Source of the DNA: Apostichopus japonicus
Lineage: Eukaryota > Echinodermata > Holothuroidea > Aspidochirotida > Stichopodidae
Length of the DNA stretch: 64,000 nucleotides
Direction of reading: 5' to 3'
Assembly: GCF_037975245.1 (NCBI RefSeq)
Contig: NC_092569.1
Location: 11,959,501-12,023,500 of the forward strand
The first letter of the stretch is position 1. Each line of letters starts with the position of its first letter. The notes beneath the pieces are model-generated. The model did no database searches. It saw only the letters and a program-made list of their open reading frames with translations, and had not been told where the DNA came from. The translations under genes and the position numbers were made by a program. Of this stretch, positions 36,736 through 49,097 are shown in pieces.

Positions 36736-39700
36736 ATGCTGTGACTGTAATGTGTGACCAACCATGCAACTGTGGGGTACACACGTTTACGAAGGGCAAG
36801 GTTGTCAATTTGTAATATGTATCTTACATTATTGATGAGGTGACATTTGTCAACTCTGGAAGGGAATGCAAAATATAAATCAAAAAAATAAATCAAAAAA
36901 TGAAATAAAAAATAATAAAACAATAAGTCTCAGTCTTTTGGGTTATGTTTCCCTGATATTGCATGTGATGTTTGACACACTATATAAATATATGCAGTAT
37001 TTTATGAGTCTTTCAACCAGGCTATTAATTTTGTGAATGACAATTGTGTAAACTACAGAGTATTGGCAATGGTTCAAACAAGTTTCACTGATGTGTCGTT
37101 AACAACACACATGAAAAGCTTATTAAACAAACCTTCTTACATGCACACCTTATAAATATAATTTATGACCAATATTGGACAAGATCTAGCCTTGCACAAG
37201 AAGTATACAATATAAATTCATGCAGGAAGGAAGGAATTACTAAATTTCTACTGAGCAAATTCAAAAGATGAATTGGGATTCCATCAGGTCTAGCCTAATT
37301 ACTTAGATTTTTTGATCAACCAAACGAAAGCTGAACAAAAATTTAATGTTGCCGTGGGGATAAGTCTACTGCAGAGACAAAAAATTGCCAGCACAAACAA
37401 AGTTTGAAAAATTATGCTAATCGAATTTCCCTAGTCAGTGCTGTATGTAAATGACTGCTCTTTGAATAACAGATTTATCTCATAAACCGAAGATCTGACT
37501 GGGTGGTGCATGTTGTGCACATTGAGTTTTATTTTTCTTATATGTAATGTATAATGGTAATGTGAATATTGATGATGTTGCAGAGAAGGGTGATTTTGTG
37601 ATCTCCCAATACCTTCACCTTCTGTTCACCCTTACTGAATATCTGATTTTTCTCAATAAATTTATTAATAAGAAAAATAAATAAAAGCAATTCTAAAATT
37701 TAAATTAGAAGGAAAAAACTTCTAAGCAAAAATAAGGGAAAATTATATATATGGAAAGATAGACATATGTTAAACATTCATGTTTGACATTTGACCTTTT
37801 GTGACCTTTTGTGACACCTGTCACTCTTTATCAGTAAAAATAATTCATACATTTGTGTTATATTGCCAGTACACATGGTTATGATCTGTCAAGTTATGTT
37901 CTTACTGTTAATTCACAAACTGTGCAGTGTTTGTGCAATGTATAGTTATCTTAACGCAGTAAAGCTCAAAATAACTGATAATCCGAGATATTATATTTTT
38001 TGGATAATTCATTCTTTCTTAGGGTATGAATATAATTGTCTCTCCTTCTTACTGTACTTCTAGGTCTCCTCAAGTATGCAATACACTGTATGTTCTACCT
38101 CATTAGTGATTAAATACCTTATCCTCATAATATTTAATGTCGGTATTGATGTTCTCGCGATCATGTTTTAACATAAATCTCTTCGGAAATGCTCTATCGC
38201 GACGATTGTTTGTTTGATTGATTGAAGTAAAATGGAATACCGTAATTCGAGTCGAAATCGAATCTGTTGGGAGAAAAAAAAAGAGAAGATTCTTCTTCAC
38301 TCTTTGTATTAACATATATTGGCTATGTCACTCTTTAGATACAGTATGATACTGTAAATGCTATGATTAATAGCACCTAGAGTAGATAAAATAGAAACAC
38401 AGTACCTTTACCTTTGAAAAGAAGTTTTTGTTTCTCCTGGTTATTTATGGATGAAAATTCATAAATTTCACATTCAAGACAAGTTTATTTACTGGAGTTA
38501 AAAACATGGGTTATGCAGACCACTCTTACTCAAGTTACAGGTACAAATATAAATGCTTTATGCAGTTAAATGCATTCATCCTAACAGATACTCCCCAAGT
38601 GATGTGGAAATGTAAATACAACGTTCATATAAATTTTGCAAAATTGTCACAGCAAACCTTTTGAATTTAAAGACATGATTTGTGATATCATATCATTCCA
38701 GTCTTATAAATGTGATGTGATATATCATAATTCCACTTTTTTTCCGGCCTATAGTTCAAAACAGCATTCCTGCATGTTTTTTTGCTAGCTTAAACATTCA
38801 GAACATTCAAGGAAAAGTCGAAACATTGGGAGTTGAACTTTTACGCTACAATGTAGTAGATTTTGAGGCACTTTCATTAGTTATTAGGCTAAAATTGTGA
38901 AATTCTAGGCCTGCTTCTTGCAAAGTATCTGCAGGTACTATCTGCCATGTTTTTTTGTTTTGTGGCTCATCTTAAGCAGCACACTGCATAATTATGATAT
39001 ATGGACGTAGTAGTTGTGCTTGTGTGATTGTTGATGTAATGTAATCTTTTCTATGTTGTGATGATGATGTCACATATATTGTAACATTGAGATTCAATGC
39101 AGATCAACATGATCATTAAGATACATGTACAGTAGAAACAGTGTCTTGTACGTGTGTACACAGGTTGTCTGAATTAGTACTGACACATCTACTGTAGCAC
39201 ACTGATGAGGATTCCATCAAATTCAGACTCCAGGTTATGATGTCATCATGATGTCCTGATCGAATTATGCACATTGTGCTCAGTCGTAGGCATAAGTTAT
39301 ATTCCAAACCGCTTGTACGCTCAGTATCTCTGTATCTTACAGAAGTTTATTTTATGGCCTTTTATTGAGACTTGTGTAATTTGAACCTGCACAGTTAGAT
39401 TATGCTTTTTATTATTTAAAAAAAAACAACTCGTACAGGACAGTTCATTGTTTAGGAGCAATCATGCACATTAGAAATGCATTTATAATGCATGATGTTA
39501 ATGCATTGAAGTCTGCGGTTTATATCTGCGGTGGTAACTCACACAAAAGACATGTACTGTAGACACACTGGAGCATTAAATATCATACACCTACTATGGG
39601 TTTCATTACAGCAATGAAAGGATGAGAACTGTAGTATACAATTTATAATTTGTAGAATGGAGGGAGGGGGGTGTCGGGGGGGGGGACCCGCAGGAGGAAG

Positions 39701-42700
39701 GAAGTATCAGAGGACAAAGGATATAATACTTGATGAATTCTGTTGTCTTTTTTTTTTTTTTGTCTCGTCCATATATATACTACTGTACATCAGCTTTCTA
39801 TATCGATGCATGCATCAAGAGCTGACGATGTCATTGTGAAACAAGTTTGGGACTTCGATTCCCTTGATTTAATCACAACAATCTATTCATGTGTCGTTTC
39901 TCTCATGGAAGCCGAGACCCGCGTCTCTTCATGCAAGCGATTTAATCACATTAGTTCATCTGCGGAAAAAGAAAGGAAAAAATGCTGCCTTTCAATCCTC
40001 TTGCTGATATATCTGGGAATAGCATGTATTTGAACATGTCTGTCTCCCTAGGCTGAAACATCTCGGTTTGAAAAATCCTCCACACGGAAATCTGCTTTTT
40101 TTCCCCTTTTTTCTTCTTCCTTCTTTTTTTTCTTCTTTCATTTAACCAAATGGGAAATTGCTTCATTTAAGTTATTCACCTTTCAGGCCGAATGTTAAAT
40201 GCATGAGCGTGGTAGCAAATCAAATGAAACTTGGCATACATCTCCTGTTACGACAGCAGACTCTTTTATTTTCAATCCAAATAAATTTTCAGAATGAGGT
40301 TTTTTGAAATTCAAATTCGTAACTTAATGGATGGTTTGCTGTTTGTTTGCATTGCGCAAGTGAATAGTGTGTGACTTATTTAGATATTTGTATATATGGA
40401 TGTATGTACAGTATATAGAATGATGACATTTATTCAAGATTTCATTAATGTTTATAGACTTTTGCATATATAGAGCTTTTAATGCTTTTGCTTGTTGATG
40501 GTTACCTTATATATAGAGCTCTATAAAATTAAGTGTACATGTATGCATGTGTACCATGTGCATCAAGTGATTACGTGCGTACTGAAAAAGGAAAAAAAAA
40601 ACATAAGATAATGTTTGATATATTTTTCTTTATGTTTCATTGTACCACCTGTGTTGTTCAAGGATGAAACATGTCATTGATAATGACTGAAAATGACAGT
40701 GATATTTGTTAAAACTAACGGAAACGGTGTAAAAACGGTAACATTTTGAAAAAAACAACACATTCTCATTATGAGAATTATACCACGCCTAGATATGAGT
40801 TTAGTAAAGAATATGCAAAGCTATACAGCGTCGGTGATGGTGTCACTGTTATAACACATGCATGATATTCAAGTTTTAGTTCTAGATTCCAAATTTGAGT
40901 TTAAATGTTGAATTGAAAGCCACCTTACATAATGATAAAATCCATATTTACCTGTAGGGCTTGTCCCACATTTGTAGTCGTAAGAGTAACTGCCTCATAG
41001 CCTGTATTTGTTTATTTAGCTCCATCTGCAATATTCCCCTGTACTGGTAAGGATACATGCATACTGCATACAGTATATAGTGCACACAATGAACCCTGTT
41101 AGATACAGTAGTCAAAAGGCTGTTGTTTTCTCCTTGACTTTAATTTTTCCTCTGGATTAGGTTTTATCACCTTACAACTATTTTCATATCACAGGACTTA
41201 AGAAGCGAGATTATTGCTAAATTGAGTTATACAATGACGATGCATAAGTCAGTGTTCCTTTGATCAGCTTCATCGAACGTCAGTTAGAACTTGAGCCAAC
41301 TGTTACTGTAAGTAGACGCACTAGTACTAGAGGGAGAAGCCTAGAGGTCTTAGTATAACATTAGTACTGTAGCTTAGTCAGAGACCTAGTTTTGATAAAG
41401 TTACGCTATTAGGCTTAGTCAGGGAGAGCTTGTGAAGATAATCAGAGATCTGTGATAGCAATTGTAGTATTACAGTATGCGTGACCATAGGCTAGGTATT
41501 GCACACTTATTACTGTTGTCACTAGTCTGCTAGTCGCATCGACTCTGTCCCTCGAGCAAGGAGAGCTTTGTTGGTACTGAATATGCATTACAATGCGTTC
41601 CCTCATTGGCTTGTTTAAAACAAAAGACACAACACAACTGAATACATGAATGAAATCTGTCTTCAGCCGATTAACTTTTTGATACTTTCAAACATTAATT
41701 TCTTAATTGATGAAACGATTTTGGCAAAATTAGCTTGGTGAAACCTTCTCATTTTTCATGGTTCATCAGACAGGCAGCTTTAAAACCGAAGTTACATTCT
41801 TTTTTTTAACATGAACGGTTTTATGTATTTTGTCTTTATTGAAAATGCAGTTTAACTTTAATTTTAATTTTGGATGTTTTCTTTTAAGGTCAGATCTAAT
41901 TAACATTGCATGGATGTACTGGAAGAAGTACAGGTTTTGCTGTTTGGTTAATTTTCGACAAATCGCTTATTTAAAGCAGCTTTCTGTGTTTGGTATTGTA
42001 AAATAAAGAAAAGTAAATCAAGTAAAATAATATTGGGTGACAAATACTCCACGGAACGTTCTGCAAGATAAGATTGCTTTCGATCAAACCATGTGGACAA
42101 GTACGTACTGTAGCCTCCTAGTTATCTTCTAACAGGGTAAAGTAGTTACTTTATCTTGACTTTATATCAACTTACACTTTGTTAGATTCTAAAAACAATT
42201 CGACCTGCGGACACGGTGCGTTTTATCGCTAAATCACGTACGAAGGGCAGTCAGAGAATTTTCAAATTTCTTGACTTTTACTGTACATAGTTATAATATC
42301 TCATGTGAATCCTGATTTATAGTCAAGCTATAGTGATCGTAATCTAGCCTTATGGTAGTTAAGTATCACATGTGTGGTGTTTAGAAGTTACCAAACTCAA
42401 TGCAAACAGTAGTTTTCATTCTAGGTAAAATCAAGTAGTACAGTAAGCCTATACCCATCCTAACCAATGTGAACTGATGCTTGTTGATATCATAGCTTTG
42501 ATGTTTCTTCACAATTATTAAAAACAAGACTGGAATGGCATTAATTATCAAGCCAGATATATGATAACATTTTCATGATTATTTTTTATTTATTTATTTT
42601 TATTTATTTATTTCCAATTAGTGCTTTAAAATTTCCCATTTGGAGTATACTGTATGCTAGTCTATGGTTTTGAAGCGTCAACAATGTTTAAATATTCACC

Positions 42701-43642
42701 TTGAAAATACAGCAAAATATAGAATGTGTGAAAGTAAAATGATTCACCAGCTTTGAGAGTCGCTTGACATGACATCACCAGATTTTTACAAAAATGGGAA
42801 GCTTCTGATAGGTTTTTGGAATCATGATAATTTCCCAAACAGACTGAAAAGAGAGCAAGATGTTATTTAGAAATGTTAGATAAATATCTTTTAGAAATGA
42901 TCAAGATAAATTGATACACAGATCTTGATCGACAGTTTCGTGTTCACCACAAAGTTACTGTATAATCTTTGAGGTGTTTTTTTTTTTTTTTTACAATTTT
43001 TCTTTTTTTAGTATCTTTTTCCATAGAATTGTGTATACATACTGTCAGCTGGTTACAATCTGACATTATAACAATTTAACTTGTCATTATACTGTACTCC
43101 ATCCCAAGCGATTGCATTAAAGACTAGTTCATCAAATTTGCGCACATTTATATATCGTAACCACTTAGGCACAAAATACCAGAGTTCAGCCTAAATATAC
43201 GAGAGCTTTGTAGCACTCACTAATGGTCGTTAAGTCCACAAGTGCTGCTAAGTTGCTTTTGATGGTGTTTTAATTTTTTTCCGTCTGCCTGTGTTAAGTA
43301 ATAATATAGAGGGATTTTAACAGTGTCAATAATGTTGTCAGTTTGTCACAGTGTAATAGTTATTGCAGCCATCATTGAACCTCTTAAATGCCCGGAATCT
43401 GTCACAGCTAATTCAGACCCCCAAAGTGGTTAAAAAAAAGGAAGAAATTGCTCAAGAATTATGCTTTGAAGAGTCCAAATACACTGGGGGAATGTCATGT
43501 GAAGAAGTAAAGTTTAATTTATTCACAGACATAAGAGGGAATTACCAGGATGAGTGGGTGGATGGCAAGAAGCTTATATGTTTTATGGCTATACTGTAGA
43601 TACAAAGTTAGACAGGAATAAAAGTTTATACCATGGGAACAG
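36736..43642. other. AT-rich non-coding stretch, no gene seen
   Basis: No open frame above 96 codons, no recognised repeat family beyond short A/T-rich runs and a G-rich run at 39660-39695. A first exon of PDE7 could lie here but none could be chosen. Confidence 0.5.
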
Positions 43643-43940
43643 CAGGCGCGTAGCCAAGGAAGGGGGGGCGAAGGGGGCAGCCGCCTCCCCTTGAGCATAT
43701 TTTTGTAAATTTTTTTTAATGTTTTTATGATATCGCTAGTATTATCAAAAGAGAAAATGCTAAGATGCAACTTACAAGGCCTGGGGAGTGCCATTTCCAG
43801 CGATCTGGTAGGCATTTTCAGCCAAAATTTTCTTGTACTGTATGCTTCGCGCCAACCATGGTGGCACTACGCTTAGATAGTTTGCAATGCCGAATCTACA
43901 GTTTTGCCCCTCCCTTGGCAAATTCCTGGCTACGTGCCTG
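43643..43940. mobile_element. 298-bp hAT-like MITE
   Basis: It begins CAGGCGCGTAGCCA and ends TGGCTACGTGCCTG, an inverted repeat of 14 bp with one mismatch; the match resumes weakly after a 9-bp indel. Flanks are GGAACAG on the left and GGTACAG on the right, consistent with a 7-8 bp target duplication with one change. The interior has G-rich then C-rich ends and no coding potential. CAGxGGCGTAGCC-type ends are common in hAT MITEs of many animals. It sits 241 bp upstream of PDE7 exon A. Confidence 0.75.
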
Positions 43941-44181
43941 GGTACAGATATGTACAGTAGCTGGTTATATACTTTATATAACTACATACAACTGTACATA
44001 GCTTTTGAATAAGAGTGATAGTTTAAGAGGTCAGTTATGTAATATGGAGCTGTCAAAGTTTTGGTGTTGTAATTTAATTTGTATGAAAACATTTACTCGG
44101 GCAATTAATTAAGATCTTTGGATATGTTGAATTAATCTTACAGTAATTTATTCCTTTTTTTTTGTGTTTTCTTCTTCACAG

Positions 44182-44242
44182 AGAAGGGGTGCAATATCAT
44201 ATGAGAAGACCGATAAAGCTGCAATTTACGTACGGACACTCG
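44182..44242 (+). CDS. PDE7: PDE7-type cAMP phosphodiesterase, internal exon A (RRGAIS exon)
   Basis: This 61-nt exon lies between a strong polypyrimidine/CACAG acceptor (AG at 44180-44181) and a GTAAGT donor at 44243. It starts in phase 0 and encodes RRGAISYEKTDKAAIYVRTL plus the first base of a Gly codon. Human PDE7A has a very similar segment, [21 protein letters not shown], which also leads into GDVRV; here the next exon supplies GDVRV. In PDE7A1 the RRGAI motif acts as a PKA pseudosubstrate that binds the catalytic subunit of PKA. PDE7 enzymes hydrolyse cAMP with high affinity and are rolipram-insensitive. The upstream exon with the start codon was not identified with confidence. Family assignment rests on recalled protein similarity plus the matching downstream exons. 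Confidence 0.85.
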
Positions 44243-44730
44243 GTAAGTTCAGCTGCTTTATGCGTGTGCTATCCCTACAGTGTTCCCCATCAATCTCAAG
44301 CACTGATCACATAATTTACTGGGGAATGATTCATCCATTATCGCATCACAAAGTGCTACAAACAGTTGGTCAAATTGCTAGATAAAAGCCCAAAGATGTG
44401 TTTAGCAGGTTCTTGTTTTACACAGGAACAATTAATTATTTTACCAGATCTACAAAAATCAGAGCCTACACTGATTGCAGTACGTACTGTACCTCTCTCT
44501 CTACACACACGTCAACTGTAATAATAATTCTCTTTGAGTTGGGTGGAATGAGGGTAGGAGACCATCACTGCCACTAGACGAGAGATAGAATTGTTCACGT
44601 TTAGCTTAAATAGAGGGAATTCCCTGCTGCCAGGTAGCAGATCTCTAGACACTATATGAACAGATAAGGCTATGCTTTCAGAGTCTTTTATGATATCTGC
44701 ACATGTGGAGCAATATATAGATATATATCA

Positions 44731-44850
44731 TGATGGCTCAACGTGTGAAACTCCAAGTAACAACTACTAGTGTTCCGGTACTCTCAACCAATTCTCATCT
44801 ATGCTTCGCTCTGTCCACCGGCCATAGAGCACTCTGCGCCAAGATAAGAC
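44731..44850 (+). mobile_element. Second copy of the 30-kb repeat family
   Basis: GCTCAACGTGTGAAACTC, then AAGTAACAACTACTAGTGTT, then CTCAACCAATTCTCATCTAT, then CTTCGCTCTGTCCACCGG and CATAGAGCACTCTGCGCCA matches the right arm and the reverse of the left outer part of 30003-30218. It lies within PDE7 intron A-B and is followed by a TA microsatellite and a second diverged motif at 45026-45080. Confidence 0.6.
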
Positions 44851-44864
44851 GCCAATCAACCAAA

Positions 44865-44866
44865 CG

Positions 44867-44915
<49 letters not shown>

Positions 44916-44921
44916 GTATAC
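44865..44921 (+). repeat. TA microsatellite
   Basis: Alternating TA with three interrupting G or C positions (TATATGTATA, TATACATATA), directly after the 44731 repeat fragment. Confidence 0.9.
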
Positions 44922-45025
44922 ATTACATTTTGCATTTTTATCTCATTACATTTTCACCTATATATCCAAACCATGCAAATTCATTATAATTGTAATGATT
45001 AAGAAGAGGTGCGTTCATTTTAGTC

Positions 45026-45080
45026 TGCCTAGGAAAAAGGTGCTGGAAGGATCAAAACATCAAGCCATCTAAGTACGTAC
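45026..45080 (+). repeat. Diverged relative of the 25.8-kb repeat
   Basis: AAGGTGCTGGAAGGATCAAA followed by ACATCAAGCC resembles the GAAGATCCTGATAGGATCGA and AACGTCAGGCC block at 25767-25797. Confidence 0.4.
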
Positions 45081-46781
45081 ACACTATAGACCACTAGTTT
45101 CAATAACTAGGAAGCACAAAGATCCAACTATCACAAAATTCTCTAGATCCAACTACAAATTGATTAAACCATACCAAAGAAGTACCTATATCAATATATA
45201 TTTATATTACACAAGCCATAGAGGTACCTAAGGTATTACTAACAGTGGGGCAGTTACTTATGGGTTCATGACAGGGTCATGTAGTGAAATAGAGTGTAGC
45301 AATAACAAAACGACATTGTCAAAGTACAGTGGGATGAGGGGGGGGGGGGGGGCTTTAGAGTGACAAAGTTTTCTATAGGGCATTGTCTGACGGAAACAAT
45401 TGGTTTGGCTAAGCTTGGCGACTTGATCTGTACCTGTATGAAAGGTGACTGTACCTGTCCCGGATGGAACCACTGACCTGTTATCGCAGACAAATATCTG
45501 TATCATATGGAAAGGTTTGCTCTACAAACGGCCCGTCTTTCAGAGAATTAAATGCTGTTGTATAGGCACAGGAAGCATTGCGGTTTTCACTCTCCAAAAT
45601 TGCTGTGAGAGCACTGCACACTGTGCTGTGTTCAGATTAGCCGCATAAAGGAGGACTTCACAAATTTCTTACAATGCTTTTGATTTGCTGGTGAAATGTA
45701 CCAGCCTTAATATTGACCAATCAATTCAAAGTTTATATCACAGAGAGAAGAGTCAATATACTTTTCTTTGGCATCTAGGAAAGAAATTGGTTTAATACAA
45801 TCACACTCCCAGCAAGCACAATGTAAGCATTGTGAGAGACAGGGACATTTTGAAGAAGTTCACTGCTTTCCGAAGTGGTTTTTACTTTTTCTGATAAAAA
45901 AGTAAAGGGTTTATTTCACACGCATAATAAATAACGACACATCATTGTAAAGGGGAATTCACCCAAATTCGACCAAGTTCTGATAATCATTGTGTTACTT
46001 AAATCATTTGCATACATATATCCAGGTTTTTTTTTTTTTTTCTTTATTTGCCAAATATTGATGCTAACTTTTCACGTTTCCTGACTCCTGTTATGCATAC
46101 TAAATAGGTTAAATTAGTTAAAGGTACACCTTATTCTTTCCTTTATAACTGCTGAGTAAGATACTACCAGACCCATTATAGCAAAATTGAAGACAAAAAG
46201 GGCATCATTTTTTCAGCTAGCCAACAATTTTTGAAAATTTAATCAAATTACCAAATTTAATTGTCGTTGTCACTTTTTTTAAACTATCCTAAAACTATAG
46301 AGAGTACAAGCATGTGTTGTGCAACATTTGATGTTATTATTTTGTGTTTTATCCAAACTCAACACACAAGCTTCTTTATGTAATAATGCATACTGCACTT
46401 GTAGCCGATGCCAGTCGATGTGTTGGAATTCTTTCATGTGCATTATAGAATTTACTGAGCTGTGACATCACATGTTATGGGGTTTTACCAAGTACTGTTA
46501 TGTGATTCAAGCTTTTACTGTCCTCTCCGATTAGCTCCCATCCCGTGCGAATCTGCATCCCTCTTGCGGGTATTGTACTTTTTCTGGTCTCTGTCTTTTG
46601 TAATTAAGGCTTGCACTGATAACCTACGGTTATCACTGTCAGCTGGTGTAGGGTAGGGTTATCCTTATGATGATGATCTCATGCATATTCATAAAAATGT
46701 GAGCTTGCATAAATGGTTCAATAATATCAAGCTGTTAAAAGCCAGTGGGACTTGAAATACCGGATTCCTTACAGTTAATTG

Positions 46782-47130
46782 CCATTTAATTAGTCCTCAT
46801 ATTAGACACATTATGATGATAGTCGTCATACATGTACACAATTATCTTGACAGCTACAGTACAGTAGTATACATACATAGGTATTAAACCATATTAGAAT
46901 CTACTGTACATACAGCCCTCATGATTGAAACGATTATCCATTAATTACTAATATATGTAATTAGTCCTCATATTAGACACATTATGATGATTATCGTTAT
47001 GTATACATGTATGTATATAATTATCTTGACAGCTACAGTACAGTAGTATGCATACAGTAGGTATTAAACCATATTAGAATCTATACAGCCCTTGTGATTG
47101 GAACAATTATCCATTTAATTACTAATATAT
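46782..47130 (+). repeat. 171-bp direct duplication
   Basis: Two adjacent copies, with TTAGTCCTCATATTAGACAC near 46790 and 46961. They share GACAGCTACAGTACAGTAGT and GGTATTAAACCATATTAGAA. Small substitutions and indels separate the copies. It lies in PDE7 intron A-B. Confidence 0.9.
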
Positions 47131-48067
47131 GGATGTGGAAAACAAAATGCCTTGGTTTGTACGTGCCTTTCACCAATCAAGCTTAAAATTTTGAAATGTT
47201 TCCAAATTTGCAAATTTGTTGCAAAGATATAAATTAAAGTACGGTATATTAATACCCAATGAAAGCATATTGTTGCTGGCATTAGTTCATTCTGTGATGT
47301 TTTTTTCTTCCTTGTTTGGCGAGGATACATAACTGCTGTTCAAGGAGCAAACTAAGGTGCGTGCATGGTGTTGTCATACATATGCCAGGTTTGGTTTAAC
47401 GACCTGTACTGTATACTGTACGTGTCAAGACTATACATGCATCGAAAATGGTCCCAGGGCCATTTGCCTGCTTGGCCATCCCCAGCTCTCTGTTTACTTA
47501 CATCTTAGAATTTGTGCCGAATGTACAGTATATAAAGTTAAGCTGAGATACTGTACGTGGTTATAAATTAAATACCAAGCTACCTTATGTGATACTTGTG
47601 TGCAAACATGCAGCTATTGGAAGTTGTTACAGCTAGCTCCCAACCCTTAATGCTCTTTTCATGACTGTCTCGCAATTCACTCAGATGTTGAGGACAAACC
47701 ACAATGAGGTCTTAAAGAAGATCTATCAAATGCCTTGTAATCCTGTCCCACCATGTAAAGTGTAACGGACTTCACATTCAAACTGATAAAAGTCTGAGCT
47801 CAAAAGTAGAGCTGTTTGTGTAATAGACTATCTGGACAAAGCAGAAGAGCCTGTAGGGTGGTTCTGCAGGTGTATTATTGTGGAATCAAGATTACAAAAT
47901 TCCATTGATCTTTTAACTGCATGTTCTTCCTGTCCAATTTACGAGAGGGCTGAAATTTGTAAAAGTACTGTAGGCTTGTGAGCTACATAACATGGGTCTC
48001 CTTATTCTGTTATTTGCATATAAGTGCACTCTGTTGTCTCTGGCAGGTCCAGGGTATACAGTATGCA

Positions 48068-48320
48068 AGGAGCTGTGATAGAAGATTTTGTGTGGTGGTC
48101 ATTGGTGTTTATTCAAATACATGTGCCACGTTCTTGTTGCGGTACTGTGGTACTTTAGCCACCCTGAATCTAACCCAATTTAGACATCTACTGTAGGTCT
48201 ATACCCAGGATTTCAGCTGTGATAGGAGTTTTGTGTTGCGGTGTTTATATAAATACTGTACATGAACCATGTTCATGTTGCCATTTATCATTGTGGTACT
48301 GTGGTAGCCCCCTCCCCCCT
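48068..48320 (+). repeat. Diverged local duplication, about 140-bp offset
   Basis: GCTGTGATAGAAGATTTTGT with GGTGTTTATTCAAATACATG and GGTACTGTGGTA is echoed by GCTGTGATAGGAGTTTTGTG with GGTGTTTATATAAATACTGT and GGTACTGTGGTAG. Confidence 0.6.
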
Positions 48321-48980
48321 CCCTGTGACTGTCTTGGCACATGCAACTTTCGATGTACCAGGATGTACGGTCAGGATTACTTGTTATCCATAAAACAGGA
48401 CAGCGTTTATTCATGTGTTATGTACCTTTGTCCATGATACTGTATTAATACAAACTGCACTCTCCATCATATCAACATATTGCACCTAAGAAATGTAGTG
48501 CTCCGGTGAGAGCTTGTCGAGCTATATCTACTTGAAAAAGTGTGGTCCTCAAAGATGACAAAAAATTGAGGATTAGGTTCATGGTTGTTTGGACATCCTG
48601 AGAAGTTTACATATTTAGACTTGTGATAGGAAGTGACAGGTACAGTACATGTATGATCTACTGTACAACTGAAGATAGGAGAAGAGGCACGATCTGTACA
48701 TCATAGTGTAGATGTATGTTAAGTGAGACTGGGGGTAGGGAGGAAGTTGTTCAAAGAATGCCAAAAATTGTGGGTAGTAGTCAAAAGTACCCGATTTTGG
48801 ACAGTTATGTTCCCGATTTTGTTGATTAAGAAAGGCAATGAAATGGCGCTCCAATTTGATGGCAGTTTTATAGGCATCGACAACATTTATCACAATCATG
48901 TAAAACATATCGGACTTGGTTTAAATAATTTTGTTTGATTTTCTTATTATTCTATTTTAACTCTTATTCTTTGGTTCCAG

Positions 48981-49097
48981 GGGATGTCAGAGTCCACTCA
49001 GCTGACCTCGCTACCAAGAGTCACAAAAGCAAAAAGAAACTCCTCCTTTCAAAGAAGACAACGGCAATCCAAAGAGAGGGCAGTATAGAAAGGAAAG
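48981..49097 (+). CDS. PDE7: PDE7-type phosphodiesterase, internal exon B
   Basis: The acceptor is TTGGTTCCAG (AG at 48979-48980) and the donor is GTACGT at 49098. The 117-nt exon enters and leaves in phase 1 with no stop: two bases finish the Gly codon, then 38 codons, then one leftover base. It opens with DVRVHS, matching DVRVRS of PDE7A directly after the MLG junction. The middle is lysine-rich (KSHKSKKKLLLSKK, about residues 33-46 of the assembled fragment), which could be a basic localisation patch. The end, REGSIERK, sits where vertebrate PDE7A has SERRGSHP. Divergence is higher here than in exons A and D, as expected for the N-terminal regulatory region. The coding call depends on frame continuity and the PDE7 matches at both sides. 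Confidence 0.8.

Larger units (their letters stand above)
44243..48980 (+). other. PDE7 intron A-B (4.7 kb)
   Basis: GTAAGT..CAG intron between exons A and B. It holds a Penelope/hammerhead-like repeat fragment (44731-45080), a TA microsatellite, a G homopolymer near 45338-45352, a 171-bp direct duplication (46782-47130) and a diverged local duplication (48068-48320). No additional exon was recognised. Confidence 0.75.

Noticed and set aside
36395-36808. Long repeat protein on the minus strand
   Set aside because: Explained by the 60-bp satellite, whose period is a multiple of three.
43363-43599. 78-codon open frame upstream of PDE7 exon A as its first exon
   Set aside because: It ends in a stop without a usable donor in phase, and no similarity to PDE7 N-termini is seen.
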